A DNA stretch of 64,000 nucleotides, from contig LNEU01000017.1 of NCBI GenBank assembly GCA_001464355.1, forward strand, positions 1 to 64,000. The letters run 5' to 3'. Of the stretch, positions 61,401 to 63,146 are shown one piece after another. The position numbers were made by a program, and so were the translations under genes. The stretch is from Burkholderiales bacterium Ga0077544 (GTDB lineage: Bacteria > Pseudomonadota > Gammaproteobacteria > Burkholderiales > Burkholderiaceae_D). The notes beneath the pieces are model-generated. The model was not told the DNA's origin, ran no database searches, and worked only from the letters and a program-made list of their open reading frames with translations. Within the stretch, counting starts at the first letter, position 1. Every line of letters begins with the position of its first letter.

Positions 61401-62622
61401 TGCTGCCAGCGGCAAGTACATTCAAATCGTTACCACGAATCCAACCATAGGCGGCAACGACATGATCGTCAGCGGCAACGGCGAAGATATGCTGCTCGGC
61501 GGCAATGGCGCGGATGAGTTGTTTGGTAATAACGGCTTCAACGTCATCATCGGTGACAGTGGATTGGTTGAATACACGGATGGCATTGTGTCATTGGCGC
61601 AAACCATTGATCTGTATGAAGGTGGTAGCGATATTCTGCATGGCGGCAGTAACTTGAGTGTCATATTCGGTGGTTTTGCTAGTGATCTGCTGTATGGTAA
61701 TTTCAATACCGATATCATGGCGGGCGACTATGCTGCGGCTTATTTTGTGGATAGCAAGGCGAAATCGGTGGTGCGTTTTGGCTCAGCCAACAATGCACCT
61801 GATCTGATTGCAAACAAGCAGGACAATGTGTTTGTTTCATCGCTGGCCGGTGCCATGCGGGAAAATTCAAGTCTGCAATATGGTGTGTCGTTTGCGAACC
61901 GTATGGATTCCTTGATTTCCAGCATTTCTGCAACCGGCGGCAATTCTCTCAGCTTGTTGAACTTGCGCGCTCGACATTCATCCAGCGATTCGTCGATGTC
62001 ATCCAGTGCAAGTCGCAACAATCCGACGCAAACTGCCGTCAATGACATCAGTGAGTTGGGTGATTTGAATGCATTGCCAGCTACAGCGGCAGGTGTCGAA
62101 GGGGTTACCGGACAAGATGCGCTTGAGCAGGAACCTGTCGATTGCACGATACCAAATGCAGATGGCAGCTTCCCTACTGTGAATTGTGTGGCTGAGCCGG
62201 TCGCACCTTCCGATGCAGTTCCTGCAGTGGAGGCTGCACCTGCGCCAAGTTCCGACGCCAGCGATATCGTCCCTGCAATCGACAATGTGGATATCGCCTT
62301 CGCTGGTTTGGCTGGTGCGCATGCGTTGAAACTCGGTCGCAACGGCAAGGATGCAATGCAGTTTGATCCACGTACCGGCAAATGGAGCAAAGCTGAGAAA
62401 TCAACGCGTGCTCGCACTGCGTTTGATCGCAACACCTTGTTGCAGCAACCGGAAGTAGTTTCGTCAGAAGCGGTAGTGAAAGCACCAGTCGCTACACGCA
62501 GCTGGCTGGATCGCATTACTGGCGTTGCCGAGATTGTCGAAACGCATACGGAAGCAGCAGTGAATACCGGTAACCCATCCATCGATTGGAATAGCAAAAA
62601 AGAACCGGAAACAACACCTTGA
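31486..62622 (+). CDS. Giant secreted repeat protein (LEPR-XLL/DUF4347/RTX type, about 10,378 residues)
   Basis: This is a single uninterrupted frame of 31,137 bases, a protein near 1 MDa. There is no Sec signal. The N-terminus is basic, then has LEQRFLLSA (36-44), a variant of the LEPR-XLL motif of giant exported proteins, and a DUF4347 domain (about 138-325). Next comes an RTX-like block (about 340-1140) and long beta-solenoid-like glycine-rich repeats. The latter are most regular at 3599-4997 with a period near 126 residues. Three TGD-type modules, four dispersed Trp-ended modules and Calx-beta-like segments follow, then an 18-copy GD(N/S/H)G array (8966-10026) and a non-repetitive tail. 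I find only three cysteines (271 and a pair in the tail). The architecture fits a calcium-dependent adhesin or surface protein exported by type I secretion with the preceding TolC protein. ATG 31486 has GGA 7 bases upstream. Confidence 0.93.
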   Translation: MASKKLASLGGRIAKSMRRSGAPRPGARRKTLFEALEQRFLLSAELVIPPPPVQQAVLEAPLLINEPGQIKLTLPADTPPADASLTNPVLGSSTPTSTPADTTAALANADVASALPGTQIALSDFAKYMESRPAASQVVVVDSSIPHVGNLLDGLINAMPAGENDTTSPSADSENPSSDSLSLGAQLQVIHRGDTDIIVLDSRFNGIDQISSILSAYKDLDAVQILSHGSSGTLNVGNTELDSSNLDQYQFSIGAWGDALRPGGDIVLYGCDVAQGNYGVNFVQSLARLTGADVVASTDNTGSAALGGNWALEYATGQIEAKTYQIDAYAYTLDVLNGAELTDDVLVGTLNDDLMSGKTGNDTYQFSDNWGHDTVVEAADAIFKDTLDFSLVTSDLTFRINLDGSVDVWGTLLPTNTSASAFDALPTTVSTLHAEGIENILGGLGKNNFIFIGALTGTVTGTLDGTTTLDFSLVPLDINVNMQMLKVNNLMSFASIDRIVGSATGSNTMVGANKANTWAITGAAAGSVNGTAFEKFQTLTGGAAADTINYSAYTAGVTVDLSTGTATGFTAISNFNNIVGSAYADTLTGDTLANLLTGGAGVDIIVGGGGVDTLVEASDENFVVTATTLHTGTLATTAGSTTTTDTFSGISKISITGGDSANIMDASAVAAASQITVTLDGGFGNDTITGGQYANFLIGGFGNDTITGGAGDDTVTGGGGVDVIDGGVGGINTLVEAADVRFVLTNTALDMSQGSSSVQTITRTGTITGGTFTLTFDGQSTKNIAWNATAEEVRGALISLGNIGDSDVEVSATATGWTVSFTNNLAGMNVAALLVSPALVGSGAIGVTQTTLGEVKRSSLTNITHAELSGGISNNLMDASAFIGNVKMYGGYGDDVLIGGAGNDTLDGGIGDDTLIGNSGLNHYFGGKGIDTIVEIRDADMTLTNTSLTVGGVVSTVSGVERATLTGGVGDNIINAVAFTGISLDTPLSFLNNGAGVSSTDNTLAISISLAGVPVTVDLKAAETVQDLFDAIHAADARLTATLNAAGDRIVITSSVAGSLVVANSGVSTVATNLGLLGGTQAGSTYTTAVIAAGYVTLDGGAGDDVLTGTSGNDFLTGGAGADKIHGGLGVNTLIEERASGATGNTMTLTNTSFKVVGEGDDTLTGIQKAVLKGGTKVDTINAAAFSGGVTFYSNGGKDILTGGTANDVFYIDVAGLTGTDKVTVDTTAGADKVYILGAGDITAADLNWLQLTGATTAEVVFKGGTGNLTENIVSGGANLSFEYDTFNLNGKTINTDSTTNAGSISITAAHINLNGILSAISLGAGTHGSITINAQDTLRDFSGQGFANIDFNEATVTVVGANITGGNVTITATAAAQRYDISYGDSGIGGKLTSAAQGALAGMETMALIAGVAISTSRATISIDSTSVITAKGNFVALATAKAISAPNPKGFGLGVAVGIVNTTATVTVDGTINATGSITLQSNADNTINVVSRPSSIAAASIAIAISIVNSESTAHATNTSSLTSGGSIYINAETIDRTRTLGEGNSPKDGKLAMAFVVGVENGKTHAYLDGKADAGLNITVSASTKQADVPQGQLFKMIPGAVSGVRASANVGIDSTGSLLDDAEKSLYSKAGSLGTSAAEKMGLQKDALDAAKTKAKAKATGIPLIGGLFKETPSTNKWDVGASVAVAIDTNEAIARIGDVVTLGASDVEANGAISVLAKVESRPDITSSSAVENEATKDETKGSVAQNGVAIAISVGVYNNIAHADINGNANVDAKGTLTVDAKTLNQIDPDTAWGKNLEQPFATGAMTPDHKSTDGPKEVANGDTVEVATGHAAGGDVGSWYKYRGVLVPGLPVDLSTTDFTDNALWEDVGSPAKSVATNFVTNLTGYLNDNLGLDDNLVDSWSNSTATGQVATKAGSFTAMVLNHDASASIKNGAQINQDANGITNLDNFRGGLQDVKVNAQSVQHLINLVGNLKTPGINGSTEKEWSLKNSISKPGGGLSPASGGSGVGAAFGVYVFDNNVKAVVEDGVHLYGNNLSVTAQNDVVTAVLGGSGSKGGASGANGVGIANAVLNETLAQVGNDALITLHNGNVLGGSPGSAYVSALDRSYVFAVAGAVASGEASGTGVSFSVNVVQRNTQAVIGSLLGDNVAGTGSFVANGDVSVNAKNTGVVASMAIAGAKAASNPTNPPAATPPASNSGTGGTQGADGSAQSQADLTSWQDKMKAVLAEMNKAPAEVKEATKEPAESKGSSADSGAVTVNIIYDNTRAYVHRLGILTVDDLKIDSVDNTIVASLAGAASVAKPSTPGKDAKAMAGAFGFNFFGGYNEAFLDYVTTLTANTVSIEAARTGWIVALAAGVGGASGSGGKAIAGSVGVNVTDNKTNSKFGHVGGSVLGLTSVDAHDDNNIISVAGAAAFGGKGGYGVSLGVNVLTNDISSTVDHANLTKSGGYRVTADSDAMIVSVSASLGIATGGGGAVGTAVGGTVSVNIVDNSVSAKILNSSSLTGSSGELTVSAADASAIYAFSGGFALGRSKAFGVAAGVNIIGNDVTAAIEDSILHATTDAKVTASEEATIMSFAIGGAGSEKSSVAGSIGINTIVDSIDAHVKNSEIYTAGAVAVSAQDKSTLVSLAGAVGISTTEKGVGVAIGWNRVSNGITAYINSSTVDSSAGSISVTAKSNALLVGIGAAGGGGQGTSGAGALMINSIANQIDAHINNGSKITADGDVTVIASEAASLYSASLAIGVSTNGSAIGAVLSYNFVGSANSIADPNLISIADAPAGSDANGSKTVTVAGSDTATAAGVTAYIDSSAVAADGSVTILAGFDDPSKNLESSPLLAGIKNINPSTVVTTTDGTITFTAPHGYQTGDAVVYSHGTGTDVNGLVGGTKYYVIVVDTNTVKLATSQDNALNNKAIALTGAGTGSSHSIIKFVATAAEPIVQTINPTSAVDIATDKITSTAHGFATGDAVQYSHGTGTDIGGLVAGTNSYYVIVVDADTIKLATTKANAVAGVAVDLTGKGSGTTHVLTQVLATATPPVATVFASSAVKVSSAFSDTVSFAAAHGLNTGDAFVYRKGVTANTAIGGLIDGETYYVIKVDATHVRLASSYADATATDAKAITLTSKDGGTDHSFVVKKSQVNAAGIAIALPSTIGAQLTSVTVAGAGGQNTAGAGAVSLNFVRMNVSAYISNTGSIAGVAREVKAGSGDITVMARDISQVNTGTGSLGIALGKSSAVNASVGVNDINNQVTAQIAGAKVTATAGDIVVSAEESARIINVVIGGAAATGGGNAIGGSFAINFIKNTVGASIQGGTANVASTVYASSDIAVTAKDTASIATLAGNISAAIGGKFGVGFAFAVNSIQDSVTAVIDNASVEAHTGNILVEATFAKPSSLPIGLDVQIAAMAVSGGGSDTIAGAGSVALNWVRNSVIAKISTIGATQTIKAGSKLSVLASDNSTISSLAGAIAISGIGASGASGAIGASIAYNYLGGDPNHPTTTNNNVVRASIEDILGSISAGSLEIGSSYNGVINNITIAGAAAGTFALGGAVSINRIRNTSEAYILNAASVTTTGTAADSVSIHAADTSTIRVLAGGVGIAIAKEGGAGIAAGVSVASNVIENTVRGYVENGKINAGGGIALSAKEQATVEALTIGVAVAASTGGGGFAGSGAGAGSGNKVKNTISSFIKNSLTANGKGITAAGPLTITAIDEANIKAGAGALAFSGSFGGGGAGGSVGISMATNDIADTTEAYIHSADVSVNGNDIVLTATQNATIQALTVGGAVGVSGGGGGGAGVGAAGAGSGNRIKNSALVSITNGSTVTTSTSGAIKLMAADTSRITANAGGLGIGISAGGGGGAGVSLGVAAADNNIENNVKAYVDNSLVSAAGAVLLSASQTSVIESLSIGGAVAVSAGGGGGAAVAAAGAGSNNTIKNTVAAYVSNSLTTTGTNGVEKGLRATGGITLTASDDSSITADAGGVGVAIQGGGGGGAGVAIGISAATNSIANTVDAYIDGSTVTATSSGISLTATETASIAALTIGGAIAGSGGGGGGVGVGLAGAGSGNTVTNKARARIQNSSDVKTVTSGAIALTASDESDITANAGGVGIAIAGGGGGGVGVSMGVAAATNKIRNEITAMIDNSTVTSAGALSLSASSTSTIKALSIGGAVAAGGGGGGGVGVAGAGAGSDNDIDNTISATISASNDTKSVTSQGAMSLTASDTSHIVANGGGVAIALTGGGGGGVGVAVGVSAATNAINNTVQSYIDNSVVKVTTDELKLSAISSATIEALSIGGALGVGGGGGAGVGASAAGAGSGNTIGNTVLATIRNSAVVSTVTSGKITLSAKDESIITANAGGLGIAVGGGGGAGVGVSLGVAVADNKIGNTITAAIDNAKVTSAGALELTALSNATVNAISIGGSVAVGAGGGSGVGVAAAGAGSDNDIDNTISAYIKDSNDSDTDVNKKKTVSANGAMTLSATDTSKVTANGGGIGIAVGAGGGAGVGVAVGISAATNEINNTVQAYIDNSVVNVTGNDLKLTALSNSTIKAMSIGGATAVGGGGGAGVGVGAAGAGSGNTIGNTVKASIQNGASVKTTIGTGALGAISLEASDTSSITADAGGLSLAVGGGTVGVGAALGVAFSENKITNTVKAYIDSAKVTSARALSLTANESATIKSYAVGGAVAVGGGAVGVGVAGAGADSSNTITNTVKAYINDTTTDASKGVTAGGNISLTVTDIASVIANAGGMAGAVGGGAVGAAGAVGAATAKNTIKNTVQAYIKSSSVEATSGNIVLSASESSTIDATSLGGAVALSGGVAAASAAGAGGSSISTITNTVESYFETANVTTETSGNISLSAVDTANITADTIAASVAIAGGVGAGTVAVGTALAKNTVTNTVRAYSQETTVTSAGTLALTASSTPTISAKSIAASVAVSAAPIGWAFSGAGADSQNTINNTISVFITGTSETVKSTTTAENGITLSASETARLTAHVGSASVAAGLVGGSVGTSLSSNTVTSGISAFIDNASVTSTKDSISITTNSDDSISTLAYATAVAGAIGGAGAGASATSVVNPNLSSYAGSGATLSAKEKIDVTATSLNSSNTKTIGAAGGMSAIGTSLASATANGSVRAYVNGTVTTAKELNIKAYATDSAKAESYAVAGGIVAGSGTVATALVSPIVEAYIGASSATEITTTQLISVSATVKPRAEAYAFGVAAGGFAVGVSQATATTTPTVNAYVGGKLTTGSLNVSAEQVLPSLGDSALAKATGSAGALIGVASTSATAINGKTGSLSAVTAYVADDATLVIRGATTIFANAKSQQTADASSYAVGLVSAGVAQSNAKSNTLTSAYLGTGVKLEGASLAITAVGYDNNVALTIAGSGGVLAGAGATADTSNISNTSALINDGVATRNITLGADNVLPILLISSTPNYSTDNGVRTVSNGQTVDVGTAHIGNGDVGTRYQYLGSTASIDLATANFADTTKWKAIGIMDGTGKLSMSAEHTAAFNSTTTTVAGGALAGSGATSNHTVDAKVTSGLNNDVKVYAKDVSILATSHVLKAEQSGANIAGVTGGIASAAGATSETVIKLDTTVKVGDRSLLQVRGYGITAGDMRLAALNDIVAFDKVTLKTGGAISGAGAYSTIRTDGVFSRVLIGNAATVKTVGAIDITARGQGTISAIVDAETYGAATVAVAKSVTDIRPVNEVVISADALLQADANLNVSSGTSITFNRDQYKLVARTDTFAGSAIPIDDVDSTAILYQTNTITVAAGANLRSARDINLNAERLGYADMTSRAKAVNWASAIADAINGSESFSGSLDSNADGIVTINGTLTTGIARTQTLTLNWDPTSTANPATVVDYGIVGVTTGDGITYRVVTEPLLTGLAKELQNAQSQLAAYQFSGNTTLITFYTNEIARIKADLAAEGLLGDRGQLVDKSVTTVYVDPIWAQAGIIDIRADVVKGTGKFDAPGDASVIIVNNTPAFIKLMGITIPESNGGLFINGVQASSNPEITALNTAIAGVSTTATFNSITQTATANPPLISVTNKFNPATYNPAPGRVNFASPDITVLGAITNLGGSLSLVIEGGSGDIQISAQVRAKNMAIVTGGNVYIDGVTAYSVGGEALATWKTVTDTIMAGTDGVAGNATSPAALAAIAAAKAAGPASGVVIGYKDGAPVYSTVSMPGVNLYADRIHITAQYLNVNGVIQSGKDNYTLTITDATRIEIQGISSNATGRVLLKTASNGDFNVFWNTGDKRIEIDELRVSGGYIELDAHVTNTGTGEIKLLGGYADVSIDNQTTYDLVIKRIDTSERGSGKLLIVDRSKPVVTNGVTTQPFTVTLYEKSGDKVTVTVDRGIAGQAPVSTVVDNISTYDVQDGQRYGWAIAQDAAERKSATMGQSSWLGIDAFAADPSTITWQTTEPLGAPKLIGGAAYYYTGTGSDFDYSYNRVETGTKNYQTNQHTTSTWYGKETQWTTFVQENKFTDVHTFSIKADHDIKINFIGDSSSDVTVKSAGSILLAGAISNESGTTTLIAGNRIDHLVDSAYVGGQIVNLTATNGIGTNSVSGSTTLINGLNTDLSATPTYDFTTSSGATSVSNGTQIKLSTTYNGGGIAGKVYKYIGSGTSLNLGTQNYSDTSKWQLTTSSSASYVAENSAKIVVGQKVLIGAGYAAGGEVGQVYKYIGDAAKIDLATANYADTSKWTKVESLPALNVTAGGKVLINEIVGDMAVGAIRAGAGQSVTLTAQGSILAAKNTDGRVGAKTQAGGSVTLNALNGSIGSAAQAVTLYSGSTAVDTIIALAAQNIYLTEGDFDAGGTSGLDHMRIELIESRSTNGTIVLTVKDGSLIDGNKSQEVDERAREELLGGVWKDLNLTEGTGALQKVSDTILAYKNAKEQDYRTYWTYRSEQANPAVYDASFQVHLTTEQSAYYTGVLGYSAAQITTLENKLTAEYAELHVRYGSVGNTYNAAYSFDITSGDGLTEVNKLKSAIKVWTEAELLNTMSAGLLKAAANTQVNIEAPNIIGKNVTINASNNVGSNDTSLTIILPTNGSQLVLTPEQKLAFAAADRIDVTYLAGNPIVNTTVNFHDNVTANDTITRTGSSWTASGLAAGMHIQISGSTGNATDKGESYQIKSITDVTVNGVLTSTITLTSGATLVNETGKIVTLTPVALNPTRSDVVSAAINFALTAGVPTITRTDGGDWLADGFVAGELFQVSGNTKNSTSSTVYYTIASVTESTITLVAGTSLVAETGVEAIFTPKVSNPAALRPALTAIVIERRDDVNVDATGRVKVTAGNEVYLGSGQLQQAMSIDQVVSTNNKDIRIKSKFGVINDALADGNANVIGNDLIVEAGQGAIGSISKALLTNLTGTLTARSFNSLYITEISGNMLLEGAQSTTGIVHLEATSGSILDGLNSDTAKISGNRIELVASGAIGASGNMLETDLTATGTLNANASGDIFMWETLGDLSLDVIRSTGGDVTLGASGSILDVGSAVDVDASRPGIDIFARSISLTAQNGSIGRSGNDIDIDTNSGNLNGTSGTLTTVSMQDTFIIEVLGNLFINEIGTGVNAVGTTAYTAFVASAGSIFNGRSDNGSNITSGRTKLFATDDIGTASKHLTTRVGTLQGNATLGSTYISNTGAMTLATLDGANSAAITSGGTVVITTASPMTVSQNVDAGGGITLIALDKDGGTADSIVIAAGKTIRSTTSYVHIKAGDDVTVEAGASVIAKTELTIEGDYQGDKDGVAAPLNQANKDAAGSIITINGTLKSDTHIDFFGEAQDDTIIVSGTGSISAPSVNFNGAKGNDKINLYGTINATTINLHGDDGDDTVNVWGTIKATQFNLYGDSGNDSIALNPDSVAVGFNAAYDLILQANTNIHGGAGEDTMSVSHLLTMTTRNNGVRDQISIDGQGGTDQYIINVKGTSDYIVNINDSGAPADGADQLTINGTNTEDTFLVRKNFVASMDALPAVAGDQVHYTNLVERINYNESINGRLLINGLDGGDSFYVDDNSTITTLDGGDGSDYFQFGQMFGSVRDTTHVAPGDEIETVQTTLGYLSRGISFATTAFGGDGDDRFTVYSNKAPLKLFGEAGNDEFVVRAFLLTGTGLSVADTQLNGGSGDDHIEYNINAPVGIDGGTGVDTIVVVGTEASDNFVITDKGVQGAGLNIDFTGVEKLEIDGMEGDDHFFVLSTAAGMVTTIIGGLGNDTIDIGGDVTQKIVSKDVEGTSGFINHAVSSTDPAYNGIYAEGIKLNVATGAVGAVGIKQQAAGDLTVVENGALGTDTTYYNIAMNVAPPTYANAAPIYLTVSGTQSNSKDTAAGGKSIEVSLDNINFSQSLVLTFDPTAAVGSVNDWLRNQKIYVRATGDLAAEGERVAMISHSILSADPAFNHLLVANVQVRVIDNDQAGIIVTQTSGSTQVLEGDATGDTYSISLTKSPAANEIVTVHLGFDMMQLAIASAVNDAALQARIDTVNGTVAFDSSNWNTPFVVQVTGVENSTPENTAGVVIKHSVTSVSTNGGAREFVNVDTQDLTVDVRDNDIGGVLVVQSEGSTLVSDTSDESYTIQLTKQPTAPVTIKLLSDGKTLLSSYDTDPRFSLIDGVPSVTFTAANWDQAFKVKVAVNPDAPQVVGTQPVQTYPLQQHVVAQVKGPLFIEGSAIEGRDRSLKVAVMLPTETDTALPIVNLEAQESTNTDTLNIFNDGSVSNDTGTLGKVTNTSGLSALFGNNATNTADKLAEFANLQGLGMGAGVTLNFGTTVTPDMRTFDAGITYHGIEIVDVKLGKGNDTFTVTHTTAGAITVVQGGGGNDTLIANGGGGPLAPLVLFGDTSQDGKFYSTTIDGLGIHNQGNGFAFTNFGEDIIDARGAGGGVTIYGGQGNDTIYGSEYADQIAGGSGKDTINGNGGNDHIYGDAGFNIDLSKRFSVAGDILTVVNAASSNDYAGTRDELVVGNDIIDGGAGDDIIIGDHGVITQIAGTKRLLSNGSVTQIATFNDTTGGADLITDRFGNNIVFGGIDGDTITVAGTSNIVIGDNGKIEFTADASKLVSVETTDYNPMLGGNDTITAESGNSILFGGVGADIITTAVGNDTIFGDNGKIAYSVSGIASLLRTTDTTESTGGIDRISTGSGKKFVFGGVGADQITLGLAALESTSGIVIGDNGSIQLDATGAFALTAESQGYLVASGSLGGNDNIETGNGNHVIIGGFGADHITTRNGDDTIFGDNGIINFNAQGKFATLASTSDSVTSGGNDTITSVNGSKIVIGGTGADIINVGVGDGIILGDSGTVTYDTAGTFVRGIESLAGDTSHGGNDEITAGNGNHFIIGGFGADKITTATGSDYILGDNGNIVLNATGKVAAMTSNVDSNISGGADIIHAADGDKFIIAGVGADEIVVGTGTTNGSSIIIGDNGRITFDAAGVLPQLAESLDFSAGLLGGDDTITTGNGNHLVIGGIGSDTIKTSTGRDVIVGDNGIITLNAAGLVISVDGTVDTLATGGGNDTITAVDDNKIVIGGIGNDSITLGNVASGSSIVLGDNGLVTFNAAGTILRQVKSTGYHDGFGSDDTIEAGNGNHFIISGFGADKITTGNGTDYLFGDNGIIDLDAVGTVVSLDSSDDTLVSATTLATGGVDIISAGNGDKFVIAGTEGDNVTVLAGNGLIIGDSGKVSIDANGVTRTIESTGYLADLGGDDTIKTGDGNHFILGGFGKDTITTGTGSDYILGDNGSITLNAVGKVTRMNSSVDTKVSGGDDIITSNDGNKFVIGGVGADTIRVGAGNGIFLGDNGFVEFDAAGNLAQLIETTGHLTETVGYTTGLGGNDIIETGDGKHFVMGGVGNDTITTANGLDFIFGDNGRIILNAAGITTSYESFFDTAVSGGDDVIVTLQGVKHVIGGYGNDRITMGDSDNIAFGDNGKVVFNDAGNVLTMVSTNPAVGGNDIIVSGSGRNVLVGGFGNDDLRAGDGGNAILGDNGEITRAASGKYIQIVTTNPTIGGNDMIVSGNGEDMLLGGNGADELFGNNGFNVIIGDSGLVEYTDGIVSLAQTIDLYEGGSDILHGGSNLSVIFGGFASDLLYGNFNTDIMAGDYAAAYFVDSKAKSVVRFGSANNAPDLIANKQDNVFVSSLAGAMRENSSLQYGVSFANRMDSLISSISATGGNSLSLLNLRARHSSSDSSMSSSASRNNPTQTAVNDISELGDLNALPATAAGVEGVTGQDALEQEPVDCTIPNADGSFPTVNCVAEPVAPSDAVPAVEAAPAPSSDASDIVPAIDNVDIAFAGLAGAHALKLGRNGKDAMQFDPRTGKWSKAEKSTRARTAFDRNTLLQQPEVVSSEAVVKAPVATRSWLDRITGVAEIVETHTEAAVNTGNPSIDWNSKKEPETTP
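31591..32460 (+). other. LEPR-XLL-like motif and DUF4347 domain of the giant protein
   Basis: The motif LEQRFLLSA (residues 36-44) has Gln in place of the usual Pro. DUF4347 follows at about 138-325. It has VVVVDSS, a roughly 25-residue Ser/Asp-rich insert, DTDIIVLDS, then ILSHGSSG with His228 and IVLYGCDVA with Cys271. The spaced His-Gly and Gly-Cys pair resembles the dyad of clan CD (caspase-like) peptidases. Confidence 0.75.
32500..34905 (+). repeat. N-terminal RTX-like repeat block of the giant protein
   Basis: Five clusters of glycine/aspartate nonapeptide repeats (GGxGxDxIxG type) occur, for example near 33220, 33520, 34140 and 34780. Most are followed by a recurring segment of the form NTLVEAxDxxFxLTNTxL. 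Such repeats normally bind calcium after secretion. Confidence 0.8.
40036..40915 (+). repeat. Three tandem TGD modules in the giant protein
   Basis: Three copies of about 95 residues share a TGDAVxYSHGTGT core, then GGLVxGTxYYVIxVDxxTxKLA and a terminal T-rich linker. They occupy residues about 2851-3143 and interrupt the glycine-rich arrays. Confidence 0.75.
42280..46476 (+). repeat. Eleven glycine-rich tandem units (period about 126 residues)
   Basis: Equivalent positions start at 42280, 42655, 43030, 43429, 43807, 44185, 44563, 44962, 45352, 45730 and 46099, and again at 46477. Steps are 369-399 bases, most often 375 or 378. Each unit has two similar halves: a run of 4-7 glycines, an N-x-I-x-N-T-V step, an AYIDNS-like strand and an ITLTAxDxSxI strand. 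Looser half-units continue on both sides (about 38280-39800 and 40960-48000). Confidence 0.85.
56690..57360 (+). other. Calx-beta-like segments of the giant protein
   Basis: Two similar segments start at VIDNDQAGIIVTQTSGST and VRDNDIGGVLVVQSEGST. Each is followed by a strand pattern ending in SYTIQLTKxPxxxVTV. This is the pattern of Calx-beta calcium-binding folds. An upstream region (56380-56690) looks like a related, degenerate copy. Confidence 0.6.
58381..61563 (+). repeat. Eighteen-copy GD(N/S/H)G calcium-type repeat array
   Basis: The GD(N/S/H)G motif starts at 58381, 58576, 58759, 58954, 59146, 59326, 59509, 59701, 59887, 60079, 60262, 60460, 60640, 60820, 61024, 61204, 61378 and 61552. 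Steps are 174-204 bases, mean about 186. Between motifs each unit carries GGNDxIxxGNGxxxIIGGxGxDxI and a variable SxxxSGG linker. Two alternating unit types are visible. Confidence 0.85.
61700..62622 (+). other. Non-repetitive C-terminal region of the giant protein
   Basis: About 300 residues contain no glycine repeats: a helical stretch, a Ser-rich patch, an Asp/Ala-rich acidic stretch with two cysteines 14 residues apart, and a basic tail with a final acidic end. A type I export signal would be expected here but no canonical RTX terminal signal is obvious. Confidence 0.6.
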
Positions 62623-62656
62623 ACAAGGCTTGTTTCAGATAAGGATCAGGACAGAA

Positions 62657-63049
62657 ATGGCAAAAAGTAAAAAGGAAAACGCTGCAGCAGAAGAGGTAAC
62701 TATCGCTGCTGCAGTGGTTGCGGAATCAGCATCAGCTAAATCGTCAACAGCAGAAAAGAACGCAAAAGTTCCACCTGTCGAAGCAGTCAGTGTGCCTATC
62801 AAACCAAGATGGGATGACAGCAAGATGCAGAGCGCGTATGCAAATGTCTGCAACGTACTCGGCACGCGTGAAGAAATCACGCTGCTGTTTGGTACCAACA
62901 AGGCATGGCAGGCTGGCAGCGATGAAGTTGGCGTACAACTGTCACAACGCGTGGTGCTGACCCCTTATACTGCGAAACGTTTGGCGCAGATGCTGGAGCA
63001 AGGTGTGCGTGAGTACGAACAGCGTTTTGGCGAAATCAAATTGTCTTGA
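62657..63049 (+). CDS. DUF3467 family protein
   Basis: This 130-residue protein has an Ala/Lys/Ser-rich, probably disordered first 45 residues. The DUF3467 domain follows (about 50-128), beginning RWDDSKMQSAYANVCNV and containing TREEITLLFGTNKAW and VVLTPYTAKRL. ATG 62657 has AGGA five bases upstream. It lies 34 bases after the giant gene and is surely in the same unit. The function of DUF3467 is unknown to me. The placement beside the giant gene suggests an accessory role in synthesis, folding or export control. Confidence 0.88.
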   Translation: MAKSKKENAAAEEVTIAAAVVAESASAKSSTAEKNAKVPPVEAVSVPIKPRWDDSKMQSAYANVCNVLGTREEITLLFGTNKAWQAGSDEVGVQLSQRVVLTPYTAKRLAQMLEQGVREYEQRFGEIKLS

Positions 63050-63146
63050 GAAATTTTTCGCATAGTCAGTGCCGCAATTTTTTCGCAGCAATGCAAGGAT
63101 ATACGGCCATCTCTTTATACCGACCATCGTTTTTACAACGTAACAA

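Noticed and set aside
58381-61563. Regular repeat spacing that could suggest a CRISPR array
   Set aside because: Repeats are in frame, diverged, about 186 bases apart and lie inside a coding frame, unlike short identical repeats with unique spacers.
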